Below, in pieces: positions 36,175 through 45,329 of a stretch of 64,000 nt of DNA (positions within the stretch are counted from its first letter, which is position 1; every line of letters begins with the position of its first letter). Source of the stretch: Bermanella sp036960565. GTDB taxonomy: Bacteria > Pseudomonadota > Gammaproteobacteria > Pseudomonadales > Oceanobacteraceae. The stretch is from NCBI GenBank assembly GCA_036960565.1, contig JBALXQ010000011.1:1-64000 (forward strand), in the 5' to 3' direction. Both the position numbers and the translations under genes were made by a program. Below the pieces are notes generated by a model, which did no database searches, had not been told where the DNA came from, and was given only the letters and a program-made list of their open reading frames with translations.

Positions 36175-37049
36175 TGAGTAAACAAAGAGGCTTTACTCTC
36201 ATTGAGCTCATGATCTCCTCCTTAATTGGCTTGATCCTTATGGGCGGTATAATGAATTTATTCATTACCACCAATCGCAGTGCAACACTTTCAGATGCCA
36301 TTGCACAGAATCAAGAAACTGGGCGTTTTGCCATGGAGTACCTTACAAAATTTATACGCCGAGCGGGCTATAAAGAGAACTCACAAATCGAAATGCCTCC
36401 GATATTCACCAGCTTTGCAGGAAGTCCTTTAATTACCTGCGGCGCTGGCGAAGAAGAAGAAGCCTGCTCTGTTAATGATCTAGATCCTTTAGAAGATGAA
36501 GATATCATCTTGGGCGACCGTTTAGGGATATCCTATGAAGTAACAAATGATACAACCCGTTCCTGTACAGGTCAGGTATTACCTATTATTGCCGACTTTT
36601 ATTATGTTGATGTTTTTTGGGTAATAGGCAATGAAAATAGTGACAGTTTTCAGGATTTGGTCTGCCGTACTTATGATACGCAAGCTGGAGCCTGGCTAGG
36701 TAATGCTGCTGTTTCCATTATCAATCACGTGGAGCGATTCGAGTTTCAAGTGGGGCTAGCAAGTGATGCTCAGCAACAAAATACAGCTCGCTACGTCAAC
36801 TTAACAACGGCTGAAGCCACCGCCAGTTATAGCCTGCTAGTACGCAGTATTCGCATCGCGATTTTAACTACTAGCCAAGATAATAATAATCCAAATAAAG
36901 TACAGTCTACAAAACAAGCACGTACTTATAGTTTATTAGATGCCGAGTCCTTTACAACAAGTACGGATGACAGAACCTTACGCGCCATATTTATGAACAC
37001 CATAGAGTTAACTAATTTAATTGAAACTGTTCGCTTTAATAATATTTAG
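36174..37049 (+). CDS. pilW: Type IV pilus minor pilin PilW
   Basis: A 291-residue prepilin: leader MSKQRG, then FTLIELMISSLIGLILMGG. The large globular domain contains the PilW segment QNQETGRFAMEYLTKFIRRAGY, strongly typical of this family. It is a member of the FimU-PilV-PilW-PilX priming complex. A TAATG junction with pilV couples translation. Confidence 0.9.
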   Translation: MSKQRGFTLIELMISSLIGLILMGGIMNLFITTNRSATLSDAIAQNQETGRFAMEYLTKFIRRAGYKENSQIEMPPIFTSFAGSPLITCGAGEEEEACSVNDLDPLEDEDIILGDRLGISYEVTNDTTRSCTGQVLPIIADFYYVDVFWVIGNENSDSFQDLVCRTYDTQAGAWLGNAAVSIINHVERFEFQVGLASDAQQQNTARYVNLTTAEATASYSLLVRSIRIAILTTSQDNNNPNKVQSTKQARTYSLLDAESFTTSTDDRTLRAIFMNTIELTNLIETVRFNNI

Positions 37050-37060
37050 GAGGCTACATT

Positions 37061-37555
37061 ATGAAAACACAAAGAGGCTCCACACTATTGGTTTCACTGG
37101 TGCTATTAACCATCATTACGCTGGTAACTGTGTACTTATTAGAAAGCACAACATTACAAAGTAAAATGATTGTTAACAGCTTAGCCACTTCTATTACATA
37201 TAGGGATTGTCGCAACGAGCAAGAAGCCAATGTTCGTATTTATAATGAAGACCGAACTAAGCTTATTCAATCTATGACAGCAGAGAAGGACGAAGACCTC
37301 ACCACATCCCAAACGAAAAAATATGCTGGAGGTGAAAATTCCCCAACGCCACCAAGATCTGACAGCATCACAATAGATTGGCGCTATGTAAGAAATGACC
37401 CCACCTCCAGAGGTGGTTATAACCTAGATACCGAAAGCCAATCCCGCGCTTTCATCTTTGAACACGACTGTACAGCCACTTTGAATTTTGCCAGTAACAC
37501 CCAAGTACTGGGCGCCACTGTCGACGGATTACAACAAGCCGGCGTTACCGATTAG
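37061..37555 (+). CDS. pilX: Type IV pilus minor pilin PilX
   Basis: A 164-residue protein with the PilX-type N-terminus MKTQRGSTLLVSLVLLTIITLV. PilX lacks Glu5, as expected of a tip pilin analogous to GspK. AGGAGG precedes the start. The globular domain is short. It lies between pilW and a small exported protein that precedes pilY1. Confidence 0.82.
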   Translation: MKTQRGSTLLVSLVLLTIITLVTVYLLESTTLQSKMIVNSLATSITYRDCRNEQEANVRIYNEDRTKLIQSMTAEKDEDLTTSQTKKYAGGENSPTPPRSDSITIDWRYVRNDPTSRGGYNLDTESQSRAFIFEHDCTATLNFASNTQVLGATVDGLQQAGVTD

Positions 37556-37564
37556 GATAATGAC

Positions 37565-37879
37565 ATGAAATTAATAGTTTTTTTATTTACGTCTCTTTGT
37601 TTTGCAACCAGCGTTTATTCAGCGACAGCACTGGATATCGCCTTAGAACCCCAAAGCATTAAAGTGGAATATATGTCTTCCAGTGACAGCGGCATCATTT
37701 ATGTTAAAGGCTGCGATCAATGTAGTAATGCTTTCTACACCTTCAAACAAAAGCCAAAAATAATCAAACAAGGTAAAGAAATCAGCTTTGAAATCTTTAT
37801 GACAGAATACTGGAATGCAAAATTCCCAACCCTGTTCCTAGATATTAAATCTCAAGCCGTTATACGCGTTGTTTACTAA
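37565..37879 (+). CDS. Small exported protein in the minor pilin operon
   Basis: A 104-residue protein with a clear signal peptide (MKLIVFLFTSLCFATSVYSA) and a compact beta-rich mature part. This contains the CxxC-like sequence GCDQCSNA and ends in alternating hydrophobics (AVIRVVY). It is not a pilin: there is no prepilin leader. It sits 9 bases after pilX and 11 before pilY1, so it is co-translated. P. aeruginosa has a small gene pilY2 after pilY1; this one is before it, and equivalence cannot be judged by eye. Confidence 0.65.
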   Translation: MKLIVFLFTSLCFATSVYSATALDIALEPQSIKVEYMSSSDSGIIYVKGCDQCSNAFYTFKQKPKIIKQGKEISFEIFMTEYWNAKFPTLFLDIKSQAVIRVVY

Positions 37880-37890
37880 GAGGGCACAAC

Positions 37891-40800
37891 ATGAATAAAT
37901 TAATTTGCTTCATAAGCTGCCTGTGTATCGGAACCACTGCGTTAGCGGACGATACTGAAATTTACGGTGCAACGGCCATAGATGAAGACAGTCGCGTTAA
38001 TTCCAACGTGCTATTTATTATGGATACATCAGGCAGTATGGGGGGCGAGGTTGATGTCACTCCCAACCCCTTTATTTCGTCGGCTACTTATTCTGGTGAC
38101 TATAATTCTGATGATGTTTATAACAGTTTATATGACGATGGTAATGACGGTCACAATTTCTCCTCACTAACCGATGGCGACTCCACTGGTTGCAGCGACG
38201 AGGTAACCACATTAAGCAGTGAAGGCCGAGTATTAGGTAGTTTTAAACAATGGCGTAGCAATCGCTGGAAAAACTTAAGTGATGGTAATGACGGTGTTAT
38301 CCGCTGTGATTATGGTCGCTCTCTATGGCTATACACGGGCAACTACCTGAACTGGTATCATAATTCAAGCAATGCTACGACTAGCACTCGGTTAGAAGTC
38401 GTAGTCGATGTAGTAAAAAGCCTTACTGAATCCTTAACTGATATCAACCTAGGGTTAATGCGTTTCGACCGCAATTCAGATGGCGGCATGATCGATGTCC
38501 CCGTCACCGACATTGCAACCTCGGGGCTGCAAATCAGGAATAAACTAGACTCTTATATCGCCAGTGGCGGCACCCCCCTTGAAGAAACCATGTATGAAGC
38601 AAGCCGCTATTATCGAGGCGAGGAATGGAGCTTTGGTAACGATTCCTCTCCAAATAGCAGTGTCTCGGAATCCCGTCAAGGGGCCGCCAGCACCGATTAT
38701 CAAAGCCCTATTGAAGCAAGCTGCCAAAAGAATCACATTATATTATTAACAGATGGTGAGCCCACCAGTGATACCAGCGCCAACGGTTTAGTTAAAAATC
38801 TTATAGCCAGTACTACACTCCCTTCAGGGCTGAGTCAGTCTTGTAGTGGTAATGGTGACTGTATGGATGAACTGGCCTACTGGTTAAAAAATAAGGATCA
38901 CTCCACTTCACAGGCGGGTAACCAGGAAATAACCACCTATACCATTGGAGGGTTTGGACTTGTAAACGGCGTGGAATTATTGAAACGTACTGCAGATTTT
39001 GGTGGAGGACGCTATTTCGCAGCGGATGATACCTCTGAATTAACCGAGGCGTTAGAAGCCATATTTCTGGACATTTTATCCACAGACTCTACCTTCACTG
39101 CACCTGCAGTATCAGTAAACGCCTTTAACGCTTCCGAACACAGAGATGATCTTTTCTACGCACTGTTCCGTCCTGACGAAAATATTAAATGGGCCGGGAA
39201 CCTAAAAAAATACCGTCTTACTGAAGCAGGGCTTGTGGAAGGCGAGGAAGCGGGTGTACCCGCTATAAGTGAAGCCACTGGCTTCTTTAATGAAAGTATT
39301 TCAGATTTTTGGAACGCAACCGATATCCCGGATGGTAAAAAAGTAGACGAAGGCGGTATGGCCAATTTATTAGAGCCTGCCAACCGTAATATATGGACTA
39401 ATACCGACGAAAGCACCACACGAATGGTAGCTTTCGGTGACAGCAACGGCGCTACCGCCACCAGCTTTGGAGTCTCGGATGCTGAGTTTACTAACCTATA
39501 TGATTGGTCTAGAGGAGTGGATGTCGATGATAACAATGGTGATGGAGACAGCACGGATAGCCGATATTCAGTGGGTGATCCTTTACACAGTGAGCCCGTC
39601 ATTGTCACCTATGGCGGTGATGCTGACACACCAGACTCCACTATTTTCTTTGGAACTAACGAAGGATTTATCCATGCTATAAACACCTCTAGTGGCATCG
39701 AAGAGTTTTCCTTCATTCCACGAAACCTGCATAGCTCCCAAAAAACCTATTATGATAATAATGCGGCTGCAGCCGACAAACCCTATGGAATGGATGGCCA
39801 AATAACTACCTGGTTTAAAGACGTAAATGAGAACAATATTCTTGAAGGACTAGGGGTAAATCCAGATGATGAACATGTATATTTGTATTCTGGCATGCGC
39901 CGCGGCGGCAGAAACTATTATGGATTAAATATATCTAATCGTAGTGCTCCTAAAATGCTGTTCGAGATAAAGGGTGGCCAAGGAAGTTTTAGTGAGCTTG
40001 GTCAAACTTGGTCCGGTATGACCATTGCCAGAGTTAAGTTTAATGACGTAGACCGTGATGTGCTCATCTTTGGTGGTGGTTATGATGAGAACCAAGATGT
40101 CGATGAACCGGGTGCTGATTCGATGGGCAGAGCAATATATTTTGTGGATGCCACTACAGGTGATCGTTTAGCCTGGGTAGGAGGAAATGGATCTGGTGCC
40201 GATTTAGAACTAGACGACATGGTTAACAGCATTCCAGCCAGTATCTCGGCCGTAGACATTAGTGGTGATGGTTTAATCGATTATTTATTTGCGACTGACA
40301 CCGGTGGCCGAATATTCCGTATTGACTTGAATGTTGATGGTAGCTTTCTCAAGGGCGGCATGATTGCAAACCTTGCTGACCTAACTGAAGAGGACAATGC
40401 AGGCAGGCGCCGTTTTTACAACAAGCCCAATGTGGCTTTGGTTAAAGATAAAGAAAATGGCGACCACCTAACCATCTCTGTAGGCTCTGGCCACCGAGCA
40501 CACCCCATACTCACTACCGCAGTAAAAAATCGGTTTTATGTAATAAAAGATAAAAACGTTGCGAAGGTAAGCGATACCCACACGTATTCGTCGGTTACGA
40601 ATGAGGCAACCGGTGTGACTGAAATTGGCTCTACTGTTGCGGCGGTAACGGCTGCTGCCCAAAAAGTATTTAATGCTTCTCCACTGATGAACGGGGATTT
40701 TGATTCTGAAACAACTAGTGGTAAGGAAAGCATTGCCAAGATGAAATCTATGCTTACCGCAGGGGGCGGCTGGTACATTACTTTTGATACAGAAGGCGAG

Positions 40801-41205
40801 AAGGTATTAGCTGAGTCAACTACGTTTGCAGGAGCGGTAATTTTCACGACATTCTCTAAGTCTGGAACATCTTCCAGTACTTGTGGCCCTGATACCGGCA
40901 CTTCACGGCTTTATATTCTTGATCAAAAATGGGCTGAGGCTGCAGTCGATTTGGACGGTGATGGAGATACAGATGCCGATGATGCCGCTAAAGTATTAGC
41001 TCACTCAGGTATTGCCCCAAGACCAGTGATTATTTATCGAGAAGGTGGGAGTAAAACTATCGCCATTGGCACAGAAGCTATAGATGATAGCCGCTTTAAT
41101 AAAAATGAGGCCTCTGATGAAGCATGTACTGAAAACTGTGAGAAGGTTGTGTCAGAATGTGAAGCAAGTAACTGTAACGTAACACCATTATACTGGCGAC
41201 AATAG
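37891..41205 (+). CDS. pilY1: Type IV pilus tip adhesin/assembly factor PilY1
   Basis: An 1104-residue exported protein with signal peptide ending near ALA/DD. The N-terminal vWA-like domain has the MIDAS motif DTSGS at residues 45-49 and its later partners (GGTPLEET, LLTDGEPTSD). The C-terminal half is the PilC/PilY beta-propeller (from GDPLHSEPVIV), preceded by a Ca-binding-type loop DVDDNNGDGDS near 543-553. A second Asp-rich loop (DLDGDGDTDADD) lies near 1020. Cysteines cluster at the C-terminus. It works at the pilus tip in adhesion, surface sensing and control of retraction. Confidence 0.92.
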   Translation: MNKLICFISCLCIGTTALADDTEIYGATAIDEDSRVNSNVLFIMDTSGSMGGEVDVTPNPFISSATYSGDYNSDDVYNSLYDDGNDGHNFSSLTDGDSTGCSDEVTTLSSEGRVLGSFKQWRSNRWKNLSDGNDGVIRCDYGRSLWLYTGNYLNWYHNSSNATTSTRLEVVVDVVKSLTESLTDINLGLMRFDRNSDGGMIDVPVTDIATSGLQIRNKLDSYIASGGTPLEETMYEASRYYRGEEWSFGNDSSPNSSVSESRQGAASTDYQSPIEASCQKNHIILLTDGEPTSDTSANGLVKNLIASTTLPSGLSQSCSGNGDCMDELAYWLKNKDHSTSQAGNQEITTYTIGGFGLVNGVELLKRTADFGGGRYFAADDTSELTEALEAIFLDILSTDSTFTAPAVSVNAFNASEHRDDLFYALFRPDENIKWAGNLKKYRLTEAGLVEGEEAGVPAISEATGFFNESISDFWNATDIPDGKKVDEGGMANLLEPANRNIWTNTDESTTRMVAFGDSNGATATSFGVSDAEFTNLYDWSRGVDVDDNNGDGDSTDSRYSVGDPLHSEPVIVTYGGDADTPDSTIFFGTNEGFIHAINTSSGIEEFSFIPRNLHSSQKTYYDNNAAAADKPYGMDGQITTWFKDVNENNILEGLGVNPDDEHVYLYSGMRRGGRNYYGLNISNRSAPKMLFEIKGGQGSFSELGQTWSGMTIARVKFNDVDRDVLIFGGGYDENQDVDEPGADSMGRAIYFVDATTGDRLAWVGGNGSGADLELDDMVNSIPASISAVDISGDGLIDYLFATDTGGRIFRIDLNVDGSFLKGGMIANLADLTEEDNAGRRRFYNKPNVALVKDKENGDHLTISVGSGHRAHPILTTAVKNRFYVIKDKNVAKVSDTHTYSSVTNEATGVTEIGSTVAAVTAAAQKVFNASPLMNGDFDSETTSGKESIAKMKSMLTAGGGWYITFDTEGEKVLAESTTFAGAVIFTTFSKSGTSSSTCGPDTGTSRLYILDQKWAEAAVDLDGDGDTDADDAAKVLAHSGIAPRPVIIYREGGSKTIAIGTEAIDDSRFNKNEASDEACTENCEKVVSECEASNCNVTPLYWRQ

Positions 41206-41226
41206 GGAGTGCTTAGGATGCTGATT

Positions 41227-41664
41227 ATGAATAAACAACAGGGTTTTAATCTAATCGAGTTGATGGTGGTAACTGCCATCATTGCCATCATTGCCTCAAT
41301 TGCAATTCCCTCATATAGGAATTACGTCATCGAGGCTAATCGAAATGATGCCACATCTGAACTATTAAACTTAATGCGAGCACAAGAAGATTTTTTTGCT
41401 AACGATTTTAGCTATACCGATATTTTAGGAGACATTAGTGCAGATAATTTTGCTGACTTTGGCTCTCCTTCCGTTACTGGCTCTTACACACTTTCTGGAG
41501 AAAATTATTATATTTTAGCCGGAATATGTGACGGTGAAGCTGATGTATCAACTTGTGTGGAGCTTACTGCAACTCCAATTAACCAACAAAGTGGAGACGG
41601 AGACTTTACCTTAAATAGTCGAGGGGAACGTACCTTCGATGGTGGCTCTGGTTGGCCTAGGTAG
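41227..41664 (+). CDS. pilE: Type IV minor pilin PilE
   Basis: From the ATG at 41227 (AGGA 8 bases upstream) this is 145 residues: leader MNKQQG, then FNLIELMVVTAIIAIIASIAIPSYRNYV with Glu5. The D-region has two cysteines (AGICDGEADVSTCVEL). Upstream in-frame GTG 41209 and ATG 41218 would lengthen the leader and are disfavoured. Position after pilY1 matches P. aeruginosa PilE. Confidence 0.88.
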   Translation: MNKQQGFNLIELMVVTAIIAIIASIAIPSYRNYVIEANRNDATSELLNLMRAQEDFFANDFSYTDILGDISADNFADFGSPSVTGSYTLSGENYYILAGICDGEADVSTCVELTATPINQQSGDGDFTLNSRGERTFDGGSGWPR

Positions 41665-41690
41665 GCTGCTATACAGGATTAGCGACAATC

Positions 41691-41728
41691 TATTAAAAAG
41701 CCCGTTATTATATTCGGGCTTTTTAATA
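41691..41728. terminator. Bidirectional terminator between pilE and acyl-CoA dehydrogenase
   Basis: TATTAAAAAGCCCG and CGGGCTTTTTAATA form a perfect 14-bp stem with a 10-base loop. Confidence 0.9.
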
Positions 41729-41753
41729 GAGGTAATAATTATCTTAAACCCTT

Positions 41754-42899
41754 TTAAGCCAATACAGACCGGCTAATCAACTCAAGCATTATCTCCGAAG
41801 TCCCACCGTAAATTCTTTGCACTCGAGCATCTACAAATGCGCGTGCCACTGGATACTCTGTCATATAACCGTAGCCACCGTGAAGCTGTAAACAATAATC
41901 TACAACTCGCCCTTGCATCTCGCTACATGAATATTTAGCCATGCTGACGGCTTCAATATCCAATTTACCGGATTCAAAGTTATCCATGCATTCGTTAATA
42001 AAAGCTCGATGAATACGTACTTCTGTGGCCATTTCAGCAATTTTGAAGCGTGTATTTTGTAAGGCTGAAATAGGTTTTCCAAAAGCCTTACGGGCTTTCA
42101 CATATTGAATGGTCTCATTTAAAACCCCTTCTGTTGCACACACAGAACCTATGGCTAAACTTAAACGCTCACGCTGTAGCTCATTCATTAATACTAAAAA
42201 GCCCTTATCTAAAGGCCCCAACATATCAGTTTTAGAAACTCTCACGTTGTCAAAAAACAATTCTGAGGTATCAGCACAGTGCAAACCAATTTTGTCCAAA
42301 TTGCTTCCGCGCTGAAATCCAATGGCATCGCTGTCCACTAAAAATAATGAAAGACCTTTAGCTCCTCCTACTTCATTAGTTTTAGCTGCAACAATTACTA
42401 CATCACAATGCTGCCCGTTCGTTATAAACGTTTTAGAACCATTAATAATATAGTCGTTACCATCGACTTTTGCTGTAGTTACAATACCTTGCAAATCTGA
42501 GCCTGTTCCTGGCTCAGTCATAGCGATGGCACCAACACATTCACCAGAAACCATCTTGGCTAAGTACTTATTCTTTTGCGCCTCAGTCCCCGAGTTCATT
42601 ACATAATTAGCAACAATATATGCATGAACTGCATAACTGGTTGCTACTCCTGCGAAGCCCGCATAAGAAAGCTCTTCCGCCACCACAGAGGCACAACGAA
42701 ACGGAGCAGCGCAACCCCCAAACTCCTCTGGTAGATCTACGCATAAAAGCCCTGCTTCACCGAATTGATTCCACAATTGACGGGGAAATATCTCAGCCTT
42801 TTCCCATTGCATAAATTCAGGCCGAATATTTTCAGCTATAAATCGTTTCACATTATCTCGGAATAAACTGATTTCACTGACACTCATTTGCGCTGTCAT
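41754..42899 (-). CDS. Acyl-CoA dehydrogenase
   Basis: FAD enzyme of beta-oxidation-type reactions. The 381 residues carry the signatures AIAMTEPGTGSDLQGI and QLHGGYGYMTEYPVARAF, and end with YGGTSEIMLELISRSVL. The catalytic base region resembles medium or long-chain ACADs. The substrate is uncertain. It is a single-gene unit that converges with pilE. Confidence 0.9.
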   Translation of the reverse strand: MTAQMSVSEISLFRDNVKRFIAENIRPEFMQWEKAEIFPRQLWNQFGEAGLLCVDLPEEFGGCAAPFRCASVVAEELSYAGFAGVATSYAVHAYIVANYVMNSGTEAQKNKYLAKMVSGECVGAIAMTEPGTGSDLQGIVTTAKVDGNDYIINGSKTFITNGQHCDVVIVAAKTNEVGGAKGLSLFLVDSDAIGFQRGSNLDKIGLHCADTSELFFDNVRVSKTDMLGPLDKGFLVLMNELQRERLSLAIGSVCATEGVLNETIQYVKARKAFGKPISALQNTRFKIAEMATEVRIHRAFINECMDNFESGKLDIEAVSMAKYSCSEMQGRVVDYCLQLHGGYGYMTEYPVARAFVDARVQRIYGGTSEIMLELISRSVLA

Positions 42900-43072
42900 A
42901 TTCGATACCTAACGGTTAACTAAACTAATGCTGAATATTTAAAGAGAAACCAGTCTAGCGATTTAGTACTGTTTGGAAATGGCCCTTAGGTCCAGAAAAC
43001 GTTGCCAAAGCTAATTGGTTTATAAATTCGTGCCCTTCATTCGCAAGCTTATTCATAGCCCAAAAACAAAAA

Positions 43073-43096
43073 AACCTGCATGTTGCCATGCAGGTT
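43073..43096 (-). terminator. Intrinsic terminator of rpoS
   Basis: AACCTGCATG and CATGCAGGTT form a perfect 10-bp stem with a 4-base loop. On the minus strand it is followed by a run of T (TTTTTGTTTTT), about 67 bases past the rpoS stop. Confidence 0.88.
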
Positions 43097-43162
43097 CAAG
43101 TACTCGAAAATATTATAACTCGTTAATTTATGCGCTCAATAAATGCTAGCCACCTAACCTGA

Positions 43163-44143
43163 CTAGGCTTCTAACACGCCAAAAATGGCCCGTGCATTTA
43201 AACCATGTTTCTCCATGATTTCACGCATACGTTTCAACGCTTCAACCTGTATCTGCCTGACTCTTTCACGAGTCAATCCTATCTCATGCCCTACTTCTTC
43301 AAGAGTGCTGGTTTCATATCCGCGTAAACCGAAGCGTCGAGCAATGACTTCTCTTTGCTTTTCAGTTAAGTCCTCAAGCCAATGATCCAAACTTTGGCTA
43401 ATATCATTGTCCTGTAACAGCTTACAAGGGTCGCCAGCGGATTCATCTGCAATGGTATCTAAAATGGATTTTTCACTGTTGTAGCCAAGTGGAGAGTCCA
43501 CAGAGGCCACTCTTTCATTTAACCCCAGCATCCGCTTCACATCTGCTACGGGTTTTTCTAAAAGATCAGCGATTTCCTCTGCTGAAGGTTCATGATCCAA
43601 TTTTTGAGTTAATTCACGAGCAGCACGTAAATAAACATTTAGTTCTTTAACCACATGAATAGGCAAGCGAATCGTACGGGTTTGATTCATGATGGCCCGT
43701 TCGATAGTTTGACGAATCCACCAGGTGGCGTACGTTGAAAATCTAAAACCACGCTCTGGGTCAAATTTCTCTACGGCGCGTATTAAGCCAAGATTACCCT
43801 CTTCAATAAGGTCAAGTAGAGTTAGGCCACGGTTAACGTAACGGCGAGCAATTTTCACCACTAGGCGCAAATTACTCTCAATCATTCGCTTGCGGCCTTT
43901 TTCGTCACCTTTTCGAGCCAAGCGCGCAAAATGCACTTCCTCTACAGGAGTGAGTAATGGTGAAAAGCCAATTTCGTTCAGATATAGCTGAGTAGCATCT
44001 AGGTTCTTCTGCGATTCAGTATCCTTACCAATAGGGCTTATTTTCTCCGTTTCCACTTTTTTGACTGTTTTCTTGGTTTTGACTTCCGCCACCGCCAAAT
44101 CCGACTCTACTTCTTTATTTTGTAATTCCTTTTTAACCGCCAT
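43163..44143 (-). CDS. rpoS: RNA polymerase sigma factor RpoS
   Basis: General stress and stationary-phase sigma factor. The ATG at 44143 gives 326 residues; the longer form begins with a TTG at 44158. Regions are 1.2 (TQLYLNEIGFSPLLTPVEEV), 2 (RMIESNLRLVVKIARRYVNRGL and RFSTYATWWIRQTIERAIMN), 3, and 4.2 (STLEEVGHEIGLTRERVRQI). It lacks the long non-conserved insert of RpoD. nlpD upstream is the usual carrier of the rpoS promoter. Confidence 0.95.
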   Translation of the reverse strand: MAVKKELQNKEVESDLAVAEVKTKKTVKKVETEKISPIGKDTESQKNLDATQLYLNEIGFSPLLTPVEEVHFARLARKGDEKGRKRMIESNLRLVVKIARRYVNRGLTLLDLIEEGNLGLIRAVEKFDPERGFRFSTYATWWIRQTIERAIMNQTRTIRLPIHVVKELNVYLRAARELTQKLDHEPSAEEIADLLEKPVADVKRMLGLNERVASVDSPLGYNSEKSILDTIADESAGDPCKLLQDNDISQSLDHWLEDLTEKQREVIARRFGLRGYETSTLEEVGHEIGLTRERVRQIQVEALKRMREIMEKHGLNARAIFGVLEA

Positions 44144-44279
44144 AGCTTGCCCCGCCAAGTATCATTGTTATTATGTCGTCACAGTCTTTAACTATTCAAA
44201 AGTCATTCCAAGAATTAAAAACTAATCAAACTAACAACAAAAAGAATAAAAGATTAAGTCCCCACCACCCGGGCGAAAC

Positions 44280-45125
44280 TTAATTTTTCGCCCTTGGCAG
44301 ATATAACATTGGGTCTACTGGTTTCCCTTGGCGACGAATTTCAAAGTGTAATTTAACCTTGTCCGTGCCACTTGAACCCAATTCAGCAATGGTCTGTCCG
44401 GCTTTTACTTTCTGGCTTTCTTTCACTAACAAGCGCTTATTATGTGCGTAAGCACTGAGGTATTGCTCGTTGTGTTTTATGATTACCAGATTGCCATATC
44501 CAAGAAGTCCGCTACCTGCGTAGACCACGGATCCTGCCGCTGCTGCAGTTACAGATTCCCCTAACCCTCCGGCAATATCAATCCCCTTATTGGCAGGTGA
44601 TTTAGCTGAAAATTTGGCGATTAGCTTACCCTTGGCAGGCCATGTCCACCTCGGACTTGTGGCCTTACCCCACTGTTTTGGCGACTTAGAACTACCTTGA
44701 GACACTTTAGTCGTCTTTTGACTGCTTTTTCGGGCACTTGCTAATGACTTGGAAGTGGAGCTAGGTGTGTTTGTCAAATTTTTGCTTCTGGTTTTAGCTG
44801 AAACATACTTTTGCGCTTCTGATCGGCTTACCCGTAGCTTTTGTCCAGGGTGAATAACATAAGGTGAGTTAATGGAGTTAGCACTTGCTAACGACTTATA
44901 GTCCCACCCATAGCGCCAAGCCAATGAGAAAAGGGTCTCACTCTTTTGAACTACGTGAAATTTATTGCCAACTCTGGCGCCCGCTCCCGAGTCAAATTTT
45001 GCTTCAACGGAGACAAAACCACTACAGCCATTCAGACACAATAGGGCAAACAAGATCAAAAAAGACCTTGATGTGAAGTTACCCAATCTAATATGTCGGA
45101 TTTTTTGACGCTCAGAGATTAACAA
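44280..45125 (-). CDS. nlpD: NlpD-type LysM/M23 lipoprotein, amidase activator
   Basis: Outer-membrane lipoprotein that activates a cell-division amidase (AmiC in E. coli). It has lipobox LNGC, a LysM domain (HVVQKSETLFSLAWRYGWDY), a Ser/Lys-rich linker, and a C-terminal M23 domain. The M23 metal ligands are degenerate (NKGIDIAGG without His), as in E. coli NlpD, so it is likely non-enzymatic. The start is uncertain: TTG 45125 is the longest, and a later TTG (RLGNF) would give a shorter lipoprotein signal. Confidence 0.9.
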   Translation of the reverse strand: MLISERQKIRHIRLGNFTSRSFLILFALLCLNGCSGFVSVEAKFDSGAGARVGNKFHVVQKSETLFSLAWRYGWDYKSLASANSINSPYVIHPGQKLRVSRSEAQKYVSAKTRSKNLTNTPSSTSKSLASARKSSQKTTKVSQGSSKSPKQWGKATSPRWTWPAKGKLIAKFSAKSPANKGIDIAGGLGESVTAAAAGSVVYAGSGLLGYGNLVIIKHNEQYLSAYAHNKRLLVKESQKVKAGQTIAELGSSGTDKVKLHFEIRRQGKPVDPMLYLPRAKN

Positions 45126-45329
45126 TTTTTAAACATCCGCTTTTTATTACTTTTTTAGTTAGATCAATTATCAAAATGTATCTTAAAATTCAAATTTCTT
45201 CTAAAAAAATGCTGAACTTAACACTTCTAATACACTAGGTTGGCATTTGCCAATTTTTTGCACACCTTTTAAGTGAACTAATAATGTAAAACGTGTTTTA
45301 AAAGGGTTAACTCCTGGTTGTTTTTCAAT

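Noticed and set aside
38545..38749. Overlapping open frames on both strands inside pilY1
   Set aside because: They are shadows of the strongly supported PilY1 frame; no start signals or family features.
39156..39608. 150-codon minus-strand open frame within pilY1
   Set aside because: Antisense to a conserved part of PilY1, with serine- and leucine-rich shadow composition.
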